Positions 1-5,091 of a DNA stretch of 7,518 bases are shown here, in pieces (positions within the stretch are counted from its first letter, which is position 1; each line of letters opens with the position of its first letter). This DNA is from Bacillota bacterium (GTDB taxonomy: Bacteria > Bacillota_I > Bacilli_A > RFN20 > CAG-826), in contig JAPLKQ010000007.1 of assembly GCA_026387995.1 (NCBI GenBank), positions 1 through 7,518 of the forward strand. Reading direction: 5' to 3'. A program made the translations under genes and the position numbers. The notes beneath the pieces were generated by a model. The model did not search any database and had not been told where the DNA came from. It saw only the letters and a program-made list of their open reading frames with translations.

Positions 1-396
1 GAAAACATAGATAAACAGATAATTGAAAACGACGTTGGTCAGTAACGCTAAAGCGCCCGCCAGCATTGGAATTTTTGTCTTTCCGATTTCTCGGAAGGTG
101 GTCGCGTAGGCGGTCGTGAACATCGCCGGTATATAGCTAAGAAGGATAATTGGTAAGTACTGCATGCCTAATCGCATGATTTCGTCGGCATTTTCAGCGC
201 TTCTCGTGTAAAAACCAATGAGGTATTGTCCACCGAAATAATAAAGCGGGATGACGATAGCCAACAAAACTGCGGAAGCTAGGAGCTTATAACGGAAAGC
301 CTGCTTTAAATGGTCATGGTCTTTCGCCCCAAAGAACTGCTGGACGAAGATGCCGGCACCGCTTAAGATGCCATACCCGGCGACCACAAAAAAGAA
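1..396 (-). pseudogene. MATE family efflux transporter, N-terminus missing, C-terminus beyond window
   Basis: MATE transporters are inner-membrane proteins of about 450 residues that export drugs or metabolites in exchange for Na+ or H+. The roughly 132 codons visible here match the region from late TM2 to about TM5: FFFVVAGYGILSGAGIF, then QQFFGAKD (the conserved cytoplasmic loop after TM2, usually written aQyfGakd), then hydrophobic stretches near positions 241-300, 121-170 and 1-60, with REIGKTKIPML just before the last one (the usual 'R..G.tk.Pm' loop before TM5). The frame is open to base 1, so the C-terminal two thirds lie outside the window. The expected first 45-60 residues, with TM1 and the start of TM2, are absent: upstream the frame continues into pyruvate dehydrogenase E1 alpha sequence. 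No start codon or ribosome binding site belongs to the MATE part. Family assignment is confident; whether the gene is truly broken or the join is an assembly error cannot be settled here. Confidence 0.85.
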
Positions 397-399
397 GGT

Positions 400-669
400 G
401 CCTTGGTTGACCGCGCCATCGCCCAGGTAGCAGAGGCAGCACCCCTTGCGGCCAAGATATTTGAGGCCGTAAGCAAGGCCGAGGCCAAGCGGAGTCTGGC
501 CGGCGACGATGCCGTGCCCCCCCCAGAAGTTTTTATCGGGCGCGAAGAAATGCATCGAGCCGCCTTTGCCTTTGGAACAACCGGTTTGCTTGCCAAACAT
601 TTCCGCCATGCATTCACCCATGCCCATGCCGACGGCGAGGGCGTGTCCATGATCGCGGTGAGCTAAAGG
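400..669 (-). pseudogene. Pyruvate dehydrogenase (or acetoin dehydrogenase) E1 alpha fragment, fused in frame to the MATE fragment
   Basis: The E1 alpha subunit decarboxylates pyruvate with thiamine diphosphate in the pyruvate dehydrogenase complex. Reading the minus strand from about 669 gives, in order, HRDHGHALAVGMGMGECMAE, MFGKQTGCSKGKGGSMHFFA (the classic 'GKGGSMH' segment), FWGGHGIVAGQTPLGLGLAY and YLGDGAVNQG, the first half of the ThDP/Mg binding motif (GDG...NN). The second half of that motif, the rest of the C-terminus, and about 60 N-terminal residues are absent, so the piece cannot be a working enzyme. There is no plausible start: the first in-frame ATG (627-625) has no ribosome binding site and lies inside the conserved region, and an in-frame TGA occurs at 693-691. 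GC over 421-660 is about 61% against 46% in the following MATE part. The wording resembles E1 alpha of Verrucomicrobia-like bacteria from memory; that is a weak inference. Confidence 0.85.
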
Positions 670-692
670 CCCGCGTACAGTAACGCTTATTC

Positions 693-721
693 AATATACA
701 ATATGAGCATCAAAATTGCAA
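693..721 (-). promoter_or_regulatory. Sigma-A type promoter upstream of the chimeric MATE reading frame
   Basis: On the minus strand a TTGCAA -35 box (721-716, four of six matches) is followed after exactly 17 bases by a TATATT -10 box (698-693, five of six). Transcription would start near 686, about 16 bases before recognisable E1 alpha codons begin. It follows the rpsI terminator and is AT-rich like the host sequence. It was probably the promoter of the intact MATE gene; that link is inference. Confidence 0.55.
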
Positions 722-764
722 GAAAGAAGAGCCCGATTTCTTTTTTATATGTAAAAAAGAGGAG

Positions 765-793
765 AAAAAAACCATGCCTTTCGACATGGTTTT
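765..793 (-). terminator. Rho-independent terminator after rpsI
   Basis: On the minus strand AAAACCATG (793-785) pairs with CATGGTTTT (776-768) around an 8-base loop, giving a 9-bp stem that runs directly into a tract of seven T (771-765). It starts about 20 bases after the rpsI stop codon and closes the rplM-rpsI unit. Confidence 0.88.
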
Positions 794-812
794 GATTTTG
801 AAGAGAAATCGA

Positions 813-1220
813 TTAACGCTTGCTGAATTGCGGAGCGCGGCGAGCGGCTTTGAGACCGTATTTCTTACGTTCTTTCGAACGGGAGTTGCGGGTCAATAAA
901 CCAGCGATCTTTAACGGCTTGCGGTCCGTGCCGGCGAGTAGTAAAGCGCGGGCAATACCTAAACGGATGGCGCCGGCTTGTCCGGTGAATCCGCCGCCTT
1001 CGACCATCGCGACGACGTCGAATTTCTCGGCGTTGTTGGTCAGGACTAACGGTTGCTTGAGATCCATGACGAGCGTGTCATACGGCATGTATTCGTTGAC
1101 ATCACGGTCATTGACGGTGATGGTGCCCTTGCCGGGAAACAGGTAAACACGGGCAATCGAAGATTTCCGACGGCCGGTGCCGTAATACGAGACTGCTGCA
1201 GTTTTCTTTTTGGTTGCCAT
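813..1220 (-). CDS. rpsI: 30S ribosomal protein S9
   Basis: S9 is a small-subunit protein in the head of the 30S particle; its C-terminal tail reaches the P-site tRNA. The 135-residue product has the usual bacterial length (about 130). Visible signatures are [14 protein letters not shown] near residues 12-25, the family motif [20 protein letters not shown] around 75-94, and the basic tail ending [16 protein letters not shown], with the conserved terminal SKR. The ATG at 1220 follows the rplM TAA with no gap, and its ribosome binding site (GGAGGG, about 1230-1235) lies inside the last codons of rplM. The two are therefore co-transcribed and probably translationally coupled, the near-universal L13-S9 pairing. 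A strong hairpin terminator follows. Nothing is unusual in the protein. Confidence 0.98.
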   Translation of the reverse strand: MATKKKTAAVSYYGTGRRKSSIARVYLFPGKGTITVNDRDVNEYMPYDTLVMDLKQPLVLTNNAEKFDVVAMVEGGGFTGQAGAIRLGIARALLLAGTDRKPLKIAGLLTRNSRSKERKKYGLKAARRAPQFSKR

Positions 1221-1676
1221 TTATTTACCCTCCACGAATTTGAGTTCAAGAACTTCCGGCTTTTGCGCGGCGTGTTCATGTTCTGGGCCCTTGTATACGA
1301 ATAATTTCTTGATGATCTGACGACCTAACGGACCTTTCGGGAGCATGCCCCAGACGGCGCGTTCAATCATCTCGACGGGGAATTCGTTGACCATGACTTG
1401 AGCGCTACGCGTTCTTAAGCCACCGGTCGTCTTCGCCGTGTTGTTAAAATAGTTCTTCGTGTGTAGTTTATCACCTGAGAGACCGACTTTTTCGGCGTTC
1501 ACGATAATGATAAAATCTCCGCAGTCAACGTTAGGCGTGAAAATGGGTTTATTCTTACCTAAAAGGATGACGGCGACTTCTGAGGCCATACGGCCCAATG
1601 GTTTGTCGGTTGCATCTAGGACATACCATTTACGTGTAATTTCACTTGGTTTTGCGATCGTTGTTTGACGTTGCAT
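1221..1676 (-). CDS. rplM: 50S ribosomal protein L13
   Basis: L13 is an early-assembly protein of the large subunit that binds 23S rRNA. The product is 151 residues, slightly above the common 142-148. Family features run through the sequence: [21 protein letters not shown] (residues 15-35; DA and LGR are typical), [28 protein letters not shown], and the signature [20 protein letters not shown] near 107-126, followed by [15 protein letters not shown]. The ATG at 1676 has a clear GGAGG nine to ten bases upstream (1691-1687). The N-terminus begins MQRQTT, a modest extension before the conserved TRKWYV. The gene has its own promoter and a short structured leader, then runs straight into rpsI. L13 leaders in Firmicutes are thought to bind L13 and repress the operon, so feedback control is likely. 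Confidence 0.98.
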   Translation of the reverse strand: MQRQTTIAKPSEITRKWYVLDATDKPLGRMASEVAVILLGKNKPIFTPNVDCGDFIIIVNAEKVGLSGDKLHTKNYFNNTAKTTGGLRTRSAQVMVNEFPVEMIERAVWGMLPKGPLGRQIIKKLFVYKGPEHEHAAQKPEVLELKFVEGK

Positions 1677-1686
1677 AATTTTTTAC

Positions 1687-1742
1687 CCTCCTTACCAAAT
1701 TTGTATTCTTACCGGGACTACATTTTTGGCAAAATAGTGCCA
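1687..1742 (-). promoter_or_regulatory. Structured 5' leader of rplM, candidate L13 autoregulatory leader RNA
   Basis: Between the predicted transcription start (about 1742) and the rplM start lie about 65 leader bases. On the minus strand TGGCA (1742-1738) and TGCCA (1731-1727) form a 5-bp hairpin with a six-base loop. The 3' arm overlaps CCAAA (1729-1725), which could instead pair with TTTGG (1699-1695), only three bases before the GGAGG ribosome binding site (1691-1687). This allows two mutually exclusive folds, one placing structure beside the Shine-Dalgarno. An L13-associated leader motif is known in Firmicutes. I judge this to be a member from its position and compact fold, but have not matched it to the published consensus. 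Confidence 0.5.
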
Positions 1743-1748
1743 TCTAGA

Positions 1749-1777
1749 ATAATATAGATATTATTACCAATTGTCAA
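1749..1777 (-). promoter_or_regulatory. Strong sigma-A promoter of rplM-rpsI
   Basis: The minus strand has a perfect TTGACA -35 (1777-1772), a 17-base spacer and a TATTAT -10 (1754-1749, five of six matches). The start should fall near 1742. This near-consensus pair fits the high expression needed for ribosomal proteins, and shows that rplM-rpsI does not depend on read-through from truA as in some Bacilli. Confidence 0.85.
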
Positions 1778-1806
1778 TGAAAAACTCAATATTGACCAAA
1801 CTATTT

Positions 1807-1830
1807 AAAAACCCCGACAAACGGGGTTTT
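1807..1830 (-). terminator. Rho-independent terminator after the yebC-family gene
   Basis: On the minus strand AAAACCCCG (1830-1822) pairs with CGGGGTTTT (1816-1808) around a five-base TTTGT loop, a 9-bp stem with five G-C pairs, ending in five T (1811-1807). It lies about 30 bases after the stop of the yebC-family gene and just before the rplM promoter, separating the two units. Confidence 0.88.
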
Positions 1831-1859
1831 AATCTTGGAAATATCTATGGGGCGAATGT

Positions 1860-2561
1860 CTACAAATCGACGTTGTGGTAGTAGTTTTGAACGTCTTGGA
1901 GTTCGTCGAGTTTATCGATGAGGTCTTGGAAGCGTTCCACGTCTTCGCCAACCAAGGTGACCTTCTCGTTCGGGAGCATAGTCAGTTCCGAGACTTCAAA
2001 TTCGGAGATGCCCATTTCAATGAGCACGATCTTGGCTTTGCCCAGGAAGGTCGGTTCGACGAGGCATTCAATGGTGCCGTCTTCTTCCGATACTTCGCGG
2101 ACATCGACGTCATTGAGGATGAGAGCTTCTTCGACTTGGTCACGGTTTGTGCCTTTAAAGACGATGACGCCTGTTTCCGTAAAGTTGAAAGCGACGGCGC
2201 CCATATGACCGCCATGGCGGGTCAAGACGGTACGGATTTCCACGAACGCGCGGTTCACGTTATCGGTCAATGAGTCAACGATGATATAAGATTTTCCGGG
2301 ACCAAAGAATTCATAACGGCCCGACGAATAAGCTTCGGCGGATCCGCCGGCGGCTTTCTTGATGGCCCGTTCGATGACGTCTTTTGTCACGTTCTTATGA
2401 TATTTTTCAATTGCGCTACGTAAGGCTAAGTTAGAAACTGGATCAGGCAGTCCTGATTTCGCTGCCATATAAATTTCTTTGCTGGCGCGCATGTAAAGTG
2501 CCGATTTTTTCGCGGCGGTTCCGGCCATCGCTGCGGCCCGAACTTCAAAGTGTCTTCCCAT
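1860..2561 (-). CDS. YebC/TACO1-family protein, YeeN/YeeI (YebC2) branch
   Basis: The family acts on translation or gene expression: mitochondrial TACO1 and bacterial YebC-type proteins help ribosomes through difficult (for example proline-rich) stretches, though many were first labelled transcriptional regulators. The 233-residue product begins MGRHFEVRAAAMAGTAAKKS, the pattern of the E. coli YeeN and B. subtilis YeeI branch, rather than the MAGHSKW start of classical YebC. Further marks are KEIYMAAKSGLPDP (28-41), ERAIKKAAGG (64-73), YEFFGPG (83-89), LTDNVNRA (98-105), GTGVIVFKG-like TETGVIVFKG (128-137) and the C-terminal YYHNV. The ATG at 2561 is chosen over an upstream in-frame ATG at 2636 because homology starts exactly there, GAGGA lies seven to eight bases upstream, and the predicted -10 box lies between the two. 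The gene is alone, with its own promoter and terminator. Family is near certain; the precise role is inferred from relatives. Confidence 0.95.
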   Translation of the reverse strand: MGRHFEVRAAAMAGTAAKKSALYMRASKEIYMAAKSGLPDPVSNLALRSAIEKYHKNVTKDVIERAIKKAAGGSAEAYSSGRYEFFGPGKSYIIVDSLTDNVNRAFVEIRTVLTRHGGHMGAVAFNFTETGVIVFKGTNRDQVEEALILNDVDVREVSEEDGTIECLVEPTFLGKAKIVLIEMGISEFEVSELTMLPNEKVTLVGEDVERFQDLIDKLDELQDVQNYYHNVDL

Positions 2562-2591
2562 TGGTTTGTCCTCGCTTTTTAAGTCTTTGTT

Positions 2592-2600
2592 ATTATAGCA
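2592..2600 (-). promoter_or_regulatory. Extended -10 promoter of the yebC-family gene
   Basis: The minus strand carries TGCTATAAT (2600-2592): a consensus TATAAT with the TGn extension. The -35 region 17 bases upstream (TTCCTC) is poor, as is common for extended -10 promoters. Transcription would begin about 24 bases before the ATG at 2561, leaving a short leader that holds the GAGGA ribosome binding site. Confidence 0.7.
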
Positions 2601-2602
2601 CT

Positions 2603-2669
2603 CCAAAACCGATAGAGGAATAAAAGTACGCCACATTTCGGCGATTAATAGGCATTATTCGGTTTTAGG
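2603..2669. repeat. Nested inverted repeats in the hisJ-like/yebC intergenic region
   Basis: AAAACCGA (2605-2612) is the exact reverse complement of TCGGTTTT (2659-2666), and two flanking C-G pairs extend it with one bulged base. Inside, CGCC (2629-2632) faces GGCG (2640-2643) across seven bases. No T tract follows on either strand, so it is not a standard terminator. It abuts the yebC-family promoter upstream of the -10 box and could be an operator or an mRNA 3'-end structure. Chance is also possible. Confidence 0.4.
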
Positions 2670-2690
2670 CGATATTCAGGATTAAGAAAA

Positions 2691-3482
2691 TTAGAATTTC
2701 AATGTTTTCAGGTGTCTAAGTTTGTATTTTTTGATGATTTCCAGAGCTACCTGATACTCGTCGCCGCATAATTCCTGCGGGTGATGGGCATCAATGCCAA
2801 CATACACTGGGATGTCATAGGAAGCGGCAATCTCCCAGAAAGGTTCATAAGGGTACGCATAGCGGGTTTCACCAAGCAAAGTAAAGAGCCCACGGAAGCG
2901 GATGGCTCCTAAATTAATCTCAAGTGGCATACCAAGTTCTTTTGCCGTCCGGCAAATGTCGTGAGCGATTTGTTTCGCCGTTTCATCAAAACCGAAGGGA
3001 TAGTTGGCCATATAGAGATCCGGATGGGCAACATAACGGAAAAGACCCGTTTTCATACCGACGATTAGGGCCCGACCATATTCTTGAATGATTTCCGGTG
3101 TCCGAGAATCGCCAAAATAATATTTGATGTGATGCCCTTCCAAAAGAAAGTGTTGACCGAGGATTAAGTATTCGACGATATGGTCCTCCTGCAAGTGCTT
3201 ATAGTAGCCGTCAAATTCCGGATAGTATTCGGATTCAAAGCCCAAATGGATTTCGATTTGCCTTGCATATTTCACTTTTAAGGCATTGATGGAAGTGACA
3301 TAGCCTTCGAGTTCGGAGTATTCGCCACGCATCGTCGGACTGCTGAGCCCAGGGTAAAAAATATGGTCACTGAAACCAAAGCGTTTGATGCCAGCGCTGA
3401 TGGCCGCTAAAACATATTCTTCGTCCGTACCGGAAGCATGCCCGCACCGGGCCGTATGGGTATGATAGCAATATGGGAACAT
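2691..3482 (-). CDS. PHP-domain phosphatase, histidinol-phosphatase (HisJ/HisK)-like
   Basis: PHP-domain proteins are metal-dependent phosphoesterases; the HisJ/HisK group removes phosphate from histidinol phosphate in histidine synthesis. The 263-residue product has the usual length and the full metal-ligand set: HTHT (H7, H9), SDH (H40), GFE (E83), GQH (H111), AHPD (H153) and GIDAHHP (D231, H233). The ATG at 3482 overlaps the truA stop in TGATG; AGGAGG lies about seven bases upstream, which favours this start over the adjacent TTG at 3485. No other his gene is present, and the context (truA, ECF transporter, dCMP deaminase) is not histidine synthesis, so the natural substrate may be a different phosphate ester. 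Co-transcription with truA is likely. The fold and metal site are confident; the exact substrate is not. Confidence 0.88.
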   Translation of the reverse strand: MFPYCYHTHTARCGHASGTDEEYVLAAISAGIKRFGFSDHIFYPGLSSPTMRGEYSELEGYVTSINALKVKYARQIEIHLGFESEYYPEFDGYYKHLQEDHIVEYLILGQHFLLEGHHIKYYFGDSRTPEIIQEYGRALIVGMKTGLFRYVAHPDLYMANYPFGFDETAKQIAHDICRTAKELGMPLEINLGAIRFRGLFTLLGETRYAYPYEPFWEIAASYDIPVYVGIDAHHPQELCGDEYQVALEIIKKYKLRHLKTLKF

Positions 3483-4225
3483 CAAGCTTCCTCCTGGTAA
3501 CTGACGCTCACAAGGTAGAGGCCTTGCCCTGGCGCCTTATAACGAACCGTTTGCCTTGGCGTTGCGAGCAGGCGTTCATGGACAAAGGATACTTCTTCTT
3601 GGCCGATGCCGATGGCCAGTAACGTGCCGACGATCATCCGCACCATATAACGCATGAATCCTGAACCGATAAAATCGAAAGTCACGATATCGTCTTGGAC
3701 GGAGATGTCGAGTTTATAGATCTCGCGGATAAAGCCATTGTCATCGATTTCTTTAGAGGTAAAGTTCCGAAAATCGTGGCGGCCAATAAAATCTTTCGAA
3801 GCGAGAAGCACTTTTTTGATGTCGACTTTCCGCATCAGTTCATAACGGTAATTATTGAAAAAGGGGCTAGCTTCGCCAACATTTACGAGATATTGATAAT
3901 GTTTTGCTTTCACTCCAAAACGGGCGTGAAAATCTGTCGGAACATTTTTTATTTCGATAATATGAATATCCTTCGGAAGTACCCGATTCAATGAATAACG
4001 GAACTTTTCGCCAGCGAGTTCTTTATCACTGTCAAAATGAAAAACTTGGCCCTTGGCATGGACTTGGGCATCGGTTCTTCCACTGGACTGAATCGTAATC
4101 TCAGTATTCAAGATTTGGCTGAGCGCTTTTTCAATTTCGGATTGGACCGTTCGGCCTTCAGGTTGACGCTGCCAACCTAAAAATTGCGTTCCATCGTAAC
4201 TGAGGGTAACTTTGTAACGGAACAT
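3482..4225 (-). CDS. truA: tRNA pseudouridine(38-40) synthase TruA
   Basis: TruA converts uridines 38, 39 and 40 in the anticodon stem-loop of many tRNAs to pseudouridine. The 247-residue product has the usual length. It opens FRYKVTLSYDGTQFLGWQRQ (the 'YDGt.f.G.Q' motif), and has the catalytic segment SSGRTDAQVHAKGQVFHFD with Asp52 as nucleophile; the residue after DA is Q where G is commonest. Later family features include FHARFGVKAKHYQYLV, RHDFRNFT and GSGFMRYMVRMIVGTLLAIG. The ATG at 4225 overlaps the ecfT TGA by one base (TGATG), with a GGGTGG Shine-Dalgarno-like stretch a few bases before it. An in-frame GTG at 4234 would add three residues but lies inside that stretch. The ecfT-truA junction is conserved in Bacilli. 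Confidence 0.97.
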   Translation of the reverse strand: MFRYKVTLSYDGTQFLGWQRQPEGRTVQSEIEKALSQILNTEITIQSSGRTDAQVHAKGQVFHFDSDKELAGEKFRYSLNRVLPKDIHIIEIKNVPTDFHARFGVKAKHYQYLVNVGEASPFFNNYRYELMRKVDIKKVLLASKDFIGRHDFRNFTSKEIDDNGFIREIYKLDISVQDDIVTFDFIGSGFMRYMVRMIVGTLLAIGIGQEEVSFVHERLLATPRQTVRYKAPGQGLYLVSVSYQEEA

Positions 4226-5091
4226 CAGAACCACCCCAAGATGATATTAACAATCGGTGTCAAGAGGACGATGAAGTCCAGACGCATGACGCTCGTGACG
4301 ATGACGCCAGCTAAAAACACAACCACAAAAACGAGGGCGACCGTATCCCAGAATTTCCATTTCATGACGCGGTAACGGGTCCGTTTGGCCGAGGGATCAT
4401 AGCCCCGAGCTTCCATGGCATTCGCCAATTCTTCGCTACGTTGGAAAGCGGAAATAAATAAGGGGACGATCAAAGACACGACCGCCCGGATTTTTTCTTT
4501 GAGTTTGCCGTTCTTAAAGTCCACGCCACGGCTTTCTTGGGCCTTCATGATACGGTTCGTTTCGTCCAGCAAAGTCGGGATGAATCGTAAAGCGATGGAA
4601 ATGGTCATGGCAATTTCATGAGTCGGGAATTTAACGATGCGTAAAGGCGCTAAGTACCATTCAATCGCATACGTTAAATCAAGCGGCCGGGTGGTCGTCG
4701 TGAGCACCATCGTAAGGCCCACCATGAGAATAAGGCGTATGACGATATAGAGCGTTTGCCAGATGGCGTTATAGTAGACATTGAAAAACCAAACTCTAAA
4801 GAAGGCTCCCGTATTAGGCATCAAAATATTGATAATGAGCAAGAAGAGAATCATCAGCCATAGAGCTTTCAATTGTTTGAATAAAGTGAAGAGACCGATG
4901 TGCGACATCGCCATCAAGATAAGTATGATAACAAAAATCAGCCCATACATGATGAAATTCATCGGCACGTTCACGAATTTGATAAAAATGGCGACCATCA
5001 AAATGATAAGACTGAAAAGTTTGATGCGTGGGTCAAGACGGTGAATCGGGGAATTGTATGGAATGTAACGCCCTAGGGTGAGGTTTTTCAT
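4225..5091 (-). CDS. ecfT: Energy-coupling factor transporter transmembrane subunit EcfT
   Basis: EcfT is the membrane scaffold of ECF importers. It links the two ATPases to interchangeable substrate-binding S components that take up vitamins such as riboflavin, folate or biotin, or metal ions. The 288-residue product has several hydrophobic segments (about 26-40, 45-62, 75-92, 111-131, 202-216, 248-268 and 272-287). It has the two diagnostic coupling motifs, ESRGVD near 186-191 and EARGYDP near 227-233, on the cytoplasmic helices that sit in grooves of EcfA1 and EcfA2. The N-terminal YNSPIHRLDPRIKL is also typical. The ATG at 5091 overlaps the ecfA2 stop in ATGA, so translation is probably coupled and stoichiometry set by the operon. 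No S component gene is nearby, which fits a shared group II module. Confidence 0.96.
   Translation of the reverse strand: MKNLTLGRYIPYNSPIHRLDPRIKLFSLIILMVAIFIKFVNVPMNFIMYGLIFVIILILMAMSHIGLFTLFKQLKALWLMILFLLIINILMPNTGAFFRVWFFNVYYNAIWQTLYIVIRLILMVGLTMVLTTTTRPLDLTYAIEWYLAPLRIVKFPTHEIAMTISIALRFIPTLLDETNRIMKAQESRGVDFKNGKLKEKIRAVVSLIVPLFISAFQRSEELANAMEARGYDPSAKRTRYRVMKWKFWDTVALVFVVVFLAGVIVTSVMRLDFIVLLTPIVNIILGWF

Noticed and set aside
363..650. 95-residue minus-strand open frame across the E1 alpha/MATE junction in another frame
   Set aside because: It has low-complexity Ala/Ser/Pro content typical of an off-frame reading of GC-rich DNA, and the correct frame with clear E1 alpha and MATE motifs overlaps it fully.
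403..666. 87-residue plus-strand open frame antisense to the E1 alpha piece
   Set aside because: No ribosome binding site or recognisable motif; it mirrors the GC-rich coding piece on the other strand.
736..762. A/T-rich palindrome TTTTTTA-TATG-TAAAAAA after the rpsI terminator
   Set aside because: The stem is almost only A-T and G-T pairs and too weak for a terminator; it is likely a by-product of AT-rich intergenic sequence.
820..1146. 108-residue plus-strand open frame opposite rpsI
   Set aside because: Shadow of rpsI; no start signal and no recognisable domain, while rpsI is certain.
1875..2273. 132-residue plus-strand open frame opposite the yebC-family gene
   Set aside because: Shadow frame rich in Phe/Asp/Glu from the complementary codons; the terminator and promoter signals fit only the minus strand.
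2562..2636. N-terminal extension of the yebC-family protein by 25 residues to an upstream ATG
   Set aside because: Homology starts at MGRHFEVR, which has its own GAGGA site, and the predicted -10 box lies inside the extension.
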